Assembly (NCBI GenBank): GCA_035489435.1
Contig: DATHKG010000161.1
DNA: 64,000 nucleotides
Direction: 5' to 3' (one strand)
From: DATHKG01 sp035489435
GTDB lineage: Bacteria; Bacteroidota; Bacteroidia; Chitinophagales; Chitinophagaceae
This document shows, piece by piece, positions 53,081 through 62,300 of this stretch. The notes beneath the pieces are model-generated. The model saw only the letters and a list, made by a program, of their open reading frames with translations, ran no database searches and had not been told where the DNA came from. Position 1 is the stretch's first letter. Each line of letters opens with the position of its first letter. A program made the position numbers and the translations under genes.

Positions 53081-54268
53081 TTACTTGATAATTTCTGTAA
53101 CCTGACCTGCACCTACTGTACGGCCACCTTCCCTGATCGCAAATTTCAAACCTTTTTCCATTGCAATTGGTTGGATCAACTTAACGCTGAGTGCAGTATT
53201 ATCACCAGGCATAACCATTTCAGTTCCTGCAGGTAATTCAACTTCACCGGTAACATCTGTTGTACGGAAATAGAACTGAGGGCGATATTTGTTAAAGAAT
53301 GGAGTGTGACGTCCACCTTCTTCCTTGCTCAGAACATAAACTTCTCCTTTGAATTCAGTGTGCGGAGTGATTGAACCTGGTTTTACAAGCACCATACCAC
53401 GGCGGATCTGGGTCTTTTCAATACCACGTAACAACAAACCAGCATTATCACCAGCTTCTCCGGCATCCAGTAACTTGCGGAACATTTCAACTCCTGTTAC
53501 AGTTGATACCAGTGGAGCATCCATCAGACCAACGATTTCGATACCTTCTCCAACTTTGATACGACCTCTTTCGATACGACCAGTTGCAACAGTACCACGA
53601 CCAGTAATTGAGAACACATCTTCAACTGACATCAGGAACGGCTGATCAACCGGACGCGGAGGTAACGGAATGTATGTATCAACAGCTTCCATCAGATCTT
53701 CAACTGCTTTAACCCACTTTGGATCACCAGCCAAAGCGCCGGTAGCTGAGCCCTGGATGATAGGTGTATTGTCGCCATCGAAACCATAGAAACTCAGCAA
53801 TTCGCGAATTTCCATTTCAACGAGCTCCAATAATTCCGGATCATCAACCAGATCCACTTTATTCATAAACACAACCATGCGTGGTACACCAACCTGGCGT
53901 GCAAGCAGAATGTGCTCTTTTGTTTGAGGCATTGGACCGTCTGTAGCAGCCACAACTAATATAGCTCCGTCCATCTGTGCAGCACCTGTAATCATGTTCT
54001 TCACATAGTCAGCGTGACCTGGACAGTCAACGTGCGCATAGTGACGATTAACAGTCATGTATTCCACGTGAGCTGTATTGATGGTTATACCTCTCTCCTT
54101 TTCCTCCGGTGCAGCATCAATTTCATCATACTTTTTCGCTGTCGCAAAACCCTTTGTTGCAAGGATCGTTGTGATTGCAGCTGTTAAAGTAGTTTTACCG
54201 TGGTCAATGTGACCGATGGTACCAACGTTGACGTGGGGTTTATCCCTCTTGAAAGTCTCTTTTGACAT
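53081..54268 (-). CDS. tuf: Translation elongation factor Tu
   Basis: The 395-residue EF-Tu. GHIDHGKT (19-26) is the P-loop, DCPGHADYVKNM is G3, NKVD is G4 and GSATGAL replaces the usual G5. It carries aminoacyl-tRNA to the ribosome. It sits after four tRNA genes and before tRNA-Trp, secE and nusG, an order shared with E. coli tufB. Confidence 0.99.
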   Translation of the reverse strand: MSKETFKRDKPHVNVGTIGHIDHGKTTLTAAITTILATKGFATAKKYDEIDAAPEEKERGITINTAHVEYMTVNRHYAHVDCPGHADYVKNMITGAAQMDGAILVVAATDGPMPQTKEHILLARQVGVPRMVVFMNKVDLVDDPELLELVEMEIRELLSFYGFDGDNTPIIQGSATGALAGDPKWVKAVEDLMEAVDTYIPLPPRPVDQPFLMSVEDVFSITGRGTVATGRIERGRIKVGEGIEIVGLMDAPLVSTVTGVEMFRKLLDAGEAGDNAGLLLRGIEKTQIRRGMVLVKPGSITPHTEFKGEVYVLSKEEGGRHTPFFNKYRPQFYFRTTDVTGEVELPAGTEMVMPGDNTALSVKLIQPIAMEKGLKFAIREGGRTVGAGQVTEIIK

Positions 54269-54423
54269 CGTTATCTGTTTTTAGTTGTGTGTTTTTTTGT
54301 ATGTGCAAGGGCACAATTTAATTCTTAATACTGATAAACTTTAAATACTAATAACCTTCGCTCTGAAATCAATTAATAATTGGAATTCAATTAAGAACCG
54401 AGAAAAGAAATTAATCTATGCGG

Positions 54424-54495
<72 letters not shown>

Positions 54496-54579
54496 AATTC
54501 AGTCATTGAGTCAGTGGTACCTAAAGAAAGTCAAATACAACAGCTAACTTTTTGACCTATTTGACTTTGACTGTTTTAC

Positions 54580-54655
54580 TGGAGCGGGAGACGAGGCTCG
54601 AACTCGCCACCTATAGCTTGGAAGGCTATCGCTCTACCAAATGAGCTACTCCCGC
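54580..54655 (-). tRNA. tRNA-Gly (TCC)
   Basis: On the minus strand the acceptor GCGGGAG/CTCCCGC, the anticodon stem ATAGC/GCTAT and the loop CTTCCAA give anticodon TCC. The T-arm is GGCGAGTTCGAGCCTCGTC. The 3' CCA is encoded. Confidence 0.96.
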
Positions 54656-54850
54656 TTAAAAAATACTCAAAGAACTAATCCGATCTTTAAAATTGCAAAA
54701 TCAAGGCGCAAATTAGTGAATTAGCAGGTGAGAACAGGAAAAATCATCCCGCCCCTGTTTCTACCAATTGTAACCCAGCCTACAATATTATCCAAACTAC
54801 CGGGTACTCTAAAACTAACAGGCAAACCTGGAGCAAGCAACGGCATTATG

Positions 54851-54932
54851 TGGGCAGGAGAGGAGTCGAACCTCTGAAGTCGAAGACAGCGGATTTACAG
54901 TCCGCCCCATTTGGCCACTCTGGAACCTGCCC
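54851..54932 (-). tRNA. tRNA-Tyr (GTA)
   Basis: On the minus strand the acceptor GGGCAGG/CCTGCCC, the anticodon stem GCGGA/TCCGC with loop CTGTAAA (anticodon GTA) and a long variable arm (class II tRNA) are seen. CCA is not encoded. The 195-base gap to tRNA-Gly holds no gene. Confidence 0.95.
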
Positions 54933-54950
54933 GAATGAAACATGAATTAG

Positions 54951-55024
54951 AGCCAGTGGAGGGATTCGAACCCCCGACCAGCTGATTACAAATCAGCTGC
55001 TCTGGCCAACTGAGCTACACTGGC
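54951..55024 (-). tRNA. tRNA-Thr (TGT)
   Basis: On the minus strand the acceptor GCCAGTG/CACTGGC, anticodon stem GCTGA/TCAGC and loop TTTGTAA give anticodon TGT. CCA is not encoded. It is the first gene of the tRNA-tuf transcription unit. Confidence 0.96.
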
Positions 55025-55152
55025 ATTTTTATTATTTACTGATCCGGTCTTTTTATGACCTGATTCAGCAACTCATGTTTCAATTCTCTGAAAACCAATA
55101 CCACAAAGAGCAATCACAACTACCAAACTCACCCCCCTAATTTTTGGGAAGG

Positions 55153-55160
55153 CAAAGGTA
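55153..55160 (-). promoter_or_regulatory. Candidate -7 element for the tRNA-tuf unit
   Basis: The minus strand reads TACCTTTG, exact for TAnnTTTG, 128 bases upstream of tRNA-Thr(TGT). It is identical to the -7 box of rpoB. No TTG is seen at the ideal -33 spacing. The remaining bases between 55025 and 55279 show no gene or clear structure. Confidence 0.55.
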
Positions 55161-55279
55161 ATCGAATTTGTTAAATCGAAAAATTTAAAAAGAGAATTTT
55201 TTTCATCATTCTTACCTGTATAAAGATCCAGGTGAGTATTTATATAGATCCAATGAGTATTGGAAGGTCCTCAAATGAA

Positions 55280-55301
55280 AAAACCTCCCGAAGGAGGTTT
55301 T
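55280..55301 (-). terminator. hpf terminator
   Basis: AAAACCTCC, 4 nt (TTCG on the minus strand), GGAGGTTTT, then TTCA: a 9-bp stem with a stable tetraloop 34 nt after the hpf stop. Confidence 0.88.
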
Positions 55302-55334
55302 GAAAAATTTATTATTTGATCTTTTTGTGTATGA

Positions 55335-55634
55335 TTAAGCTACTTTCTTATCTTTTTTTCTTTTGATCTGCATTACAATTGAATTGAGTGCTGCATCAAA
55401 TGATTCTTCGAACGATTTAGAAGATGCCTTAACAAAAAATTGCTGTCTTGGTACGGAAACCCTGATTTCAGCGATCTTGTCCTTGATGTTGTGGACTACA
55501 TTGTCTAGTTTGAGGAATACATCGACTTTGATAATACGGTCGTGAAAGGTAGAAATCTTTTGCAGTTTATCGCTTACATAGTCTACTAATTTACTATCGG
55601 CATTAAACCGCACAGTCTGAATGTTAACGTTCAT
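55335..55634 (-). CDS. hpf: Ribosome hibernation promoting factor (short HPF/YfiA type)
   Basis: A 99-residue protein of the HPF/RaiA family. The single domain shows the beta-alpha-beta-beta-beta-alpha pattern, with VNIQTVRFNADSKLVDYV at the start, FHDRIIKVDVFLKL in the middle and FFVKASSKSFEESFDAAL near the end. It binds the decoding centre of idle ribosomes in slow growth. The C-terminal dimerisation domain of long HPF is absent. A longer frame to 55730 adds residues without family support; ATG at 55634 is chosen. xerC lies just upstream on the same strand. Confidence 0.92.
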   Translation of the reverse strand: MNVNIQTVRFNADSKLVDYVSDKLQKISTFHDRIIKVDVFLKLDNVVHNIKDKIAEIRVSVPRQQFFVKASSKSFEESFDAALNSIVMQIKRKKDKKVA

Positions 55635-55796
55635 AACTATCGCATTTTTAACAGTGAACAATATATTAAAGAGCTTATAATATTTCAAAAAAGAATATCT
55701 CAAGTCACTTTTTACCCCTGCGGATAACATTGTATGAAGTTAACTAACCGGGGGGGTACCACCAAATTAAAAGTCGGGAAAATAACCCTGTTTTTT

Positions 55797-56699
55797 TCAG
55801 GCTTTCGGATGCGCTTTCTTATGAATATCCTTTAATTTTTGTATTGAATTATGAGTATAAATCTGGGTAGATGAAAGACTCGCATGCCCAAGTAATTCCT
55901 TCACAGCATTGATGTCCGCGCCATTGTTCGAAAGATGTGTTGCAAAGCTATGACGCAGGATGTGCGGGCTTTTCCGGTCACTGGTCGTTATAAGGGAGAG
56001 ATAATGTTTTACTGTGAGATAAAGATACTTGGGATATAGCTTTTTACCCTTGTCGTTCACCAACAGTATTGGCCCCCCATTACCAGGTATCAATGTTTTT
56101 TTTACTTCAATATATTGGGAAATCCTTTCTGTTAAATCTCTGCTTACCGGTATCACTCTTTCCTTGTTTCCTTTGCCCAGGACCTTTATTGATTTAGCGT
56201 TCAGATTGACCTGGCTTTCTTTAAGGTTCATAAGCTCTGATAACCTCATGCCGGTATTGTAAAATATATCCAGCAACAAGCGGTCGGTCTTTCCTTTCCA
56301 GGTATCAGGGAACTCCACATGTGTAAGTAAAGTTCCCATATCTTTCTCTTCCACGAAACCCGGCAATCTTCTGGCAATCTTTGGAGCAGTTACATTGGTC
56401 ATGGGTGAATGGGTCAAAATTCCAGTCCGCATCAGGTACTTAAAAAACGCCCGTGCTGAAGAGATTTTTCGATTGATCGACCTGGCACTAAGCTTCTGCT
56501 CCTTCAGACTTGCAAGCCAGCTGCGTACAAAAGCAGGGCTCAGCCTCCGGGGATCCGTTTCTTCAAATTGCGCAGCGGTAAATTCAATTAACTGAGCGAG
56601 ATCGTCCTGATATGCCCGAACGGTATGTTCCGAGTATCGTTTCTCGAATCGTAAGTAGTCAATAAACATCTGCACCTGGGCGATAGGAGAATATGCCAT
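55797..56699 (-). CDS. xerC: Tyrosine recombinase XerC/XerD-like
   Basis: A 300-residue tyrosine recombinase. The N-terminal SAM-like core-binding domain (1-105) is followed by the catalytic domain with R152 (NTGMRLSEL), H246-x2-R249 (HILRHSF), H272 (LGHAS) and the nucleophile Y281 (TQIYTH). Length and context (single gene next to hpf and rpsU, no phage or integron genes) indicate the housekeeping chromosome-dimer resolvase rather than a mobile-element integrase. Confidence 0.93.
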   Translation of the reverse strand: MAYSPIAQVQMFIDYLRFEKRYSEHTVRAYQDDLAQLIEFTAAQFEETDPRRLSPAFVRSWLASLKEQKLSARSINRKISSARAFFKYLMRTGILTHSPMTNVTAPKIARRLPGFVEEKDMGTLLTHVEFPDTWKGKTDRLLLDIFYNTGMRLSELMNLKESQVNLNAKSIKVLGKGNKERVIPVSRDLTERISQYIEVKKTLIPGNGGPILLVNDKGKKLYPKYLYLTVKHYLSLITTSDRKSPHILRHSFATHLSNNGADINAVKELLGHASLSSTQIYTHNSIQKLKDIHKKAHPKA

Positions 56700-56785
56700 A
56701 GTAATTTATATTTCAACTTGGTTGGTCGACCTTAATTCTCCTTTAAAATTACTATTGTTTCCCTCTAAACCAATGATATAGGGAC

Positions 56786-56822
56786 ACAAAAAATAGCCGT
56801 AGCGTTTTCACACTACAGCTAT
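56786..56822 (-). terminator. rpsU terminator
   Basis: On the minus strand ATAGCTGTAG pairs with CTACGGCTAT (one G-T wobble) around a 10-nt loop, followed by TTTTTTG, 24 nt after the rpsU stop. Confidence 0.82.
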
Positions 56823-56845
56823 AGCTATATTTTGACAGGTTGATC

Positions 56846-57043
56846 TTATGCTTCGATCTCGCCGGTTACGATCTTCTGCTTGTAAACTGCTTTCAACACC
56901 TCTCCACGACGCTTAACAGATTTCTTTGTGTAAGACTGGCGCTCTCTCAATTGCAACAGGATTTTAGACTTCTCAAATTTCTTTTTATACTTTTTGAGGG
57001 CCTTGTCGATATTTTCGCAGTCTTTTGAATCAATGATCAACAT
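56846..57043 (-). CDS. rpsU: 30S ribosomal protein S21
   Basis: A 65-residue basic protein that begins MLIIDSKDCENIDKALKKYK and contains RERQSYTKKSVKRR, the S21 hallmark. In Bacteroidota S21 helps sequester the anti-Shine-Dalgarno of 16S rRNA, which fits the absence of such sites in this window. A longer frame to 57079 has no family support; ATG at 57043 is chosen. Confidence 0.96.
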   Translation of the reverse strand: MLIIDSKDCENIDKALKKYKKKFEKSKILLQLRERQSYTKKSVKRRGEVLKAVYKQKIVTGEIEA

Positions 57044-57076
57044 AAAATGATACCTTTTTAAATTCTTTAAGGACGG

Positions 57077-57084
57077 CAAAGATA
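57077..57084 (-). promoter_or_regulatory. Candidate -7 element for rpsU
   Basis: The minus strand reads TATCTTTG, exact for TAnnTTTG, 34 bases upstream of the rpsU ATG and within the 87-base divergent region to ribE. The -33 box is not clear. Confidence 0.55.
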
Positions 57085-57130
57085 AAACAAAATCTGAAAT
57101 AGTAAAAGAGAAAAATACGAATTTTGCAAA

Positions 57131-57727
57131 ATGTTTACCGGAATAGTTGAATCAGTGGGCATTATTGAATCCGTAAGCCTGGATGGGGGAAATGCCGTAT
57201 TCTGGCTCTCCTCTCCGATCTCTGAAGAATTCAGGATTGATCAGAGCGTATCTCACAACGGGGTATGTTTAACCGTGGATGCCCTGGAACCCGGCCGGCA
57301 CCGGGTGACGGCCGTTGCCGAAACACTCGACAAAACGGATCTCGGTACCTGGAACACCGGAAACTATGTGAACCTCGAAAGAAGCATGATGATGAATGGC
57401 CGCCTGGACGGTCACATTGTGCAGGGGCATGTTGACATTATTGGCCGGATATTGGCAATCTCAGACGAAAACGGGAGCTGGAAATTTAGGATAGGTTTTG
57501 ATCGGTCGTTCGCCTCATTAATTATCGAGAAAGGCTCTGTTTGTCTGAACGGGATAAGTCTTACCGTTTTCGACATAACATTTAATGAATTTTCTGTAGC
57601 CATCATTCCATATACCTATCAACATACAAATCTCAAAACCCGGAAGGAAGGAGATACAGTAAACCTGGAGTTTGATGTTATCGGGAAATATATGAACCGG
57701 ATAAGTGCAGTTACAAACCACCATTGA
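57131..57727 (+). CDS. ribE: Riboflavin synthase alpha subunit
   Basis: A 198-residue enzyme that converts two molecules of 6,7-dimethyl-8-ribityllumazine to riboflavin. It begins with the diagnostic MFTGIVESVG and consists of two similar lumazine-binding barrels, each with an N-G motif: SHNGVCLTV in the first and CLNGISLTV in the second. It is divergent from rpsU and ends 2 bases from the convergent membrane-protein gene. Confidence 0.95.
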   Translation: MFTGIVESVGIIESVSLDGGNAVFWLSSPISEEFRIDQSVSHNGVCLTVDALEPGRHRVTAVAETLDKTDLGTWNTGNYVNLERSMMMNGRLDGHIVQGHVDIIGRILAISDENGSWKFRIGFDRSFASLIIEKGSVCLNGISLTVFDITFNEFSVAIIPYTYQHTNLKTRKEGDTVNLEFDVIGKYMNRISAVTNHH

Positions 57728-57729
57728 TC

Positions 57730-59250
57730 TTATTGGTATCGCAGGAACTGATGTTTATCCCAGAACCAGATCTCGGTGTTTTCCTTTATTTCAATATACT
57801 TCACCGATTCATCAGGTTTGTCATAATTGGTTATCGATAATCTCTTCGCCGACATCTTAACAGACTTTCCAAAATGTAATGTATCAGCTATTATTTCAGG
57901 TAAAATCTTACCTGGCAATGAATTGTATTCTGCATGATTCAGATAATTTGCCACCTGCACTTTTTGTGTGTCTATATTGTTCAACAACATCGCTTCTTTA
58001 AAACTGTTCCTGAAAATATATGCACCATGGTACTCACCGGGAACATTCACGAAAACTATTTCTCTGTCTGAACCTGCAATATCAATTGTTTGCTTAATTG
58101 CTGCATCGGTGATATAAGAGGCTTTTATCCAATATGAATTATTGATTTCGACAAAAATGATATTGAAGATTACCAGGGCAACCATTAATAACCGCTTAAA
58201 AATCTTCCTGGCAGAACTTTCCACAATTAAGCAGGCAAAAAAAAGCGAAATAAAAACAGAAGGAAAATAAAGGAGTCTTTCACCTTCGGAGGTCTGGGTG
58301 CTTATGCCAAATGTTATAGGAATAATTAATGACACCAGCATACAAAAGAGAATAATGAGTTCATCTTTTCTTGCATTAATCCTATCTGGAATCGCCTTTG
58401 CAGGCATAAACCAACTACCAAGATATAAAACTACTAATGTTGAAAATGCAACTGTTAGTAATAAGGAATTATGGGACGGTGGTAAAAACATTCTTCCCAT
58501 CACCTTAAAAATGTTAGCCGCATATCTCAGGACTTGAATAGAAAATATCCCATGTCCATACTCACCGATAACAACACCGGCCATAATATACCTTATTGCA
58601 AAATAGGATATGAGTACAAGTAGAAAAACCAACAGCCATTTAGCCATTTCGTTTTTTGATCTTTGCTTTTTACAGGAGATCAGGAATAGGATGACGGGAA
58701 GAAAAAGAATTGATTCGTAAGCAAGCAAACCAATGAAATATAGACATCCGGTATAAAGATACTTGTACAGTGGCTTTATTTTGCTCACAAAAATGAGCAT
58801 ACAGGCTAAGGCAAAAAAAGTTGCTGATTCAGAGCCCCGTCCAACAATCCAGGTGATTGATTCATTATGAAAAGGATAGGTTACAAACAGAATCGATGAG
58901 TACCAGGCAAAAGATTGCCTGTTATCCATTCCGTTTAGAAATGGCAGTCTGAGTGCCAGCAGATAAAGAAAAAATGCTGAACATCCGTGTAAAACAACAT
59001 TTGAAAAGTGGTAATAGAAGGTGTCGGAACCAACAGCAGCATAAGTAATGAATATAGTTAAGTCAGAAAAGGGCCGGAAGAAGCCAGGACCAAAAATATG
59101 GCCCTTAACACCTGCTCTATAGACAGCCTTGAAATCATCCGATGCAAAACTGTTATGCAGCACAGGCATGTAAAGAACTAAAGACACCGCTAAAAATACA
59201 AGTAAGGGAAGCCACCTTTTATTTAGAAAATCTGAACCGGATGCTTCCAT
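57730..59250 (-). CDS. GT-C-type polytopic membrane protein (putative sugar transferase)
   Basis: About 506 residues with some 10-12 membrane segments and a C-terminal soluble part. After helix 1 the first loop has NSFASDDF, an acidic pair in the place of the GT-C catalytic/metal motif. RPFSDLTIFITYAAVGSDTFYYH in shortened form and PFHNESITWIVGRGSESATFF resemble the TMTC/PMT-type O-mannosyltransferases. A role in transferring a lipid-linked sugar to protein or glycan outside the membrane is inferred, not shown. ATG at 59250 is preferred; the frame reaches 59370, inside the terminator of the upstream gene. It follows the sortase gene. Confidence 0.65.
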   Translation of the reverse strand: MEASGSDFLNKRWLPLLVFLAVSLVLYMPVLHNSFASDDFKAVYRAGVKGHIFGPGFFRPFSDLTIFITYAAVGSDTFYYHFSNVVLHGCSAFFLYLLALRLPFLNGMDNRQSFAWYSSILFVTYPFHNESITWIVGRGSESATFFALACMLIFVSKIKPLYKYLYTGCLYFIGLLAYESILFLPVILFLISCKKQRSKNEMAKWLLVFLLVLISYFAIRYIMAGVVIGEYGHGIFSIQVLRYAANIFKVMGRMFLPPSHNSLLLTVAFSTLVVLYLGSWFMPAKAIPDRINARKDELIILFCMLVSLIIPITFGISTQTSEGERLLYFPSVFISLFFACLIVESSARKIFKRLLMVALVIFNIIFVEINNSYWIKASYITDAAIKQTIDIAGSDREIVFVNVPGEYHGAYIFRNSFKEAMLLNNIDTQKVQVANYLNHAEYNSLPGKILPEIIADTLHFGKSVKMSAKRLSITNYDKPDESVKYIEIKENTEIWFWDKHQFLRYQ

Positions 59251-59330
59251 ATCTTTTGCAAGTTTCGTTAAAGTTAATGTGCAGGTTCCGATTCTTCGAG
59301 GGTAAGCTACAAATATCAAATTAGCAGATA

Positions 59331-59364
59331 GAAAAAGGGGATAAAGTAAGCACCTTATCCCCTT
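59331..59364 (-). terminator. Terminator after the PorU-like gene
   Basis: On the minus strand AAGGGGATAA pairs with TTATCCCCTT around a 10-nt loop, followed by more T, about 19 nt after the sortase stop. Confidence 0.85.
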
Positions 59365-59382
59365 CGTCATTAGTTCTGACTT

Positions 59383-62300
59383 TTATCTCATCAGGTACAT
59401 CTTTCCATAACCATTGTTGAAGAACTTGTCTGTGTTATCGCCTTCAGACCTGTATTTTTCCATCGACTTTCCATTCATAGTTGTTACCACCCTGTAGAGA
59501 TATACACCATTACCCAATTTCTGACCATATTGGTCGGTACCGTTCCACTTGAATTCCGTTATATTTCTTCCTATACGAATTGGCCCCAATTCATTCATAG
59601 TGATTTCCCGCACTATTTTGCCGGTGACAGTCAGGATTTGAATCTTCATGTTTTGAGGAATTTCGCTTCCCGTGAGCGTAAATACAAAGGCAGTTGAAGT
59701 ACTGAACGGATTCGGATAGTTTAAAAGGTTTGAGATCATAGGCTTTGAGATCACCTTAAATGTCACCCTGAACTCGATCTGACCTGCCTTATTACCACTA
59801 CGGTCCTTTCCTTTTACAATCAGCTCATACTCGTCCCCTTCCGGATTGAATTGCTTCAGGAATTGCGGATTGAAATCGATAGAAGCAGTATTATCATCGC
59901 TTGAAGTAGCCGGATTGAACCTTAATGTATCATTGTCATAGCTAAACGTGCGAAGCATACCATCCGGATATCTTACCTGAATCGTACTTAAGGTAGTATC
60001 GTTTAATAACAAATATTTCGCATCATCTTTCAATTTGATCTGAATCTTCGGCTTTGCCGACACTATGTCGCGGTTTAAGATATGAACACCATCAAAGGTT
60101 ATGTCAAGAAGCGGGTTAATATTATCTGTCCGGACATAAACATTCTTATAAAGGAAATTATTAAAATGTGCCTGTTCCAGCTGATCTACTTCCGGGTTAA
60201 ACTCCACAAAAATGGTGTTCACCCCTGGATAATTGCGGCTATCCAATTCAAACCGCAGTTGTATTGTATCATTAAAAACAAGCGGTTTTTGCCTTGGCAT
60301 ATCAATAACATGCGTAACATTGCTTTGATCGAGAATTGTAACTTTTACTTTGAGGCTATCAAACGGTAGCTTACTTACATTTTTGAAAGCAATTCCGAAT
60401 TTGATAGGTTCCCCTGCCTCGAGCGTGTCTTTGGTATTAAAAAAGATACTGCTGGCAAGCCCTCCTTCAGGAACTCCCTTATAATAAACACGCCAGTATT
60501 TCAGCTGATAAGGAGTAAGATTGACGGAATCAGGATTACGCATCTGGAGTTTAAGGTATGGATACATGGCTGCATCAATAGCACTGAGATCAAATTCCTG
60601 TGTACTTCTGTCAACCTGTGCAATCACTGACTCTACATTGTTTCTATCTATACCGATTACATCAATGGCTGGATTATCATCTGTCGGACTTTCCAGGCTT
60701 TCTCCTCTCCAGACCAATTGTTTCCATTCCTTGGCAGGTCCAAATTTCGGTGAAGTAATAAAACCAAGAGTATCCTTTGTTGGTGTCTTAACGTTCAAAA
60801 CTATCCGGTCATTCAAATCCTTGCTTATCCTGTAGACAGGAGAAAAACTAAAATCATTCTTCTTATAAACGAGGACAAAGCAACGAGCCGTGGTAATTGA
60901 ATCAATGCCGAGTAAACCTGCGGCAAACAATTTGTGATAAAGGGAATTATTAGAGCCGTAAGTCAACGTGTCAGCCTGCCATGAAGGTGGTAATGCAGCC
61001 AGGCTATAGTCAGTCGTGCGTACCACTACGTAAGCCCCGTTCGGTATATAGTTCATGAAGTTAACCATGTTATTTCGCGAAACAGCATTCATATAGGTAA
61101 ACTCAAAATTCCAGTTCCGTGATGGCGCGCAGTTCGCCGAACCACTTGAAAACGTAAACAAATTGGTTCCGGTTGAGCTGACGTTTTTCCAGGGTTTGAA
61201 AGTTATCGGATCAAACACATTAACTATCAGTGATCGTGCAACACAGGCACTTGCTATTTTTGATTCTCCGTTTACGGAAACTGAAAAGTCATTATCATAT
61301 TGACCGCTGGTAGGATACACGCCGTGACGTATAAACAGATCATTGTTGCGGTTTCCAAAATCCCATAATCGGGTACTGTCTTGCAGGGAAAGCCTTTCTG
61401 AATTGGATTTGACATGTTGAAAATAATGCGATTGGTTGAATCCACTTACTTCTCCCGGAATGAAAACAAAGGATGAATATGACCATTGGTAGTTTCCACC
61501 CGTTGGTGGTACTATCGAAATTCTCCAATAATAAACCGCACTGTCCTGATACGCAATTCCGGGCAACAATTCAACGATACCGCCAGCTGAATTGATCGTC
61601 TTGCTTACTTTAAACGGAGAGTCAAACAGCTCGGTGGTATCCATCTGAATAATATAGTCCCTGGCGAGACTGAATGGATTTGCTGTAGAAGCATATAACT
61701 TCTGATTTGGATCAGTCACAATAGAGAACGGGTATGGATAAACTGGTCTTGCCTCATCCTCGAATATGAAAAATTCCTTAGTAACAATGTTATTGCTTTC
61801 CGACATCTCATCGATTTCACTGTCACTATCTATGAAAACGGTTAACTTATTCATCCCTTTATCACGCAGTGTAACAATAGGAATAGTAAGCGCAATAGAA
61901 TCGGCACTTTTAACTCCCGGGATGCGAGTGCTGTATATTGTTTCCTGGCTCCCGTCAGGATATGTTCTTTTGATTGAAAGTGTGATTGAATCAGGACTTG
62001 CTTTCCCAATATTAACCATCTTCACTTTCAATGCAAATTCATTTTCCGCAATGGAGATAAAAGCGGGGTTAAGAGTGATAAGTGACTCTTCAATTACATA
62101 ATCAGGTTTTGGTTGGTTGTTCATTTTCAGAGCGGGGTCACCATGAAAGGTTATCTCTTCTGCATGGAGGCGGGCATAGTAGTCCGTTGAACCTGCAGCA
62201 GTTATAAGTGCTGCCAGGGCATTACGTTGATTCTCGCCCATAGTACCACTTTCGGATTTAGCAAGAACTCCATATAACCCGTTCAGGAAGAGATTGAGAT

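Noticed and set aside
55797..56699. Tyrosine recombinase taken as evidence for an integrated element
   Set aside because: Length, full R-H-R-H-Y set and housekeeping neighbours (hpf, rpsU) match XerC/XerD; no attachment-site repeats, transposase or phage genes are nearby.
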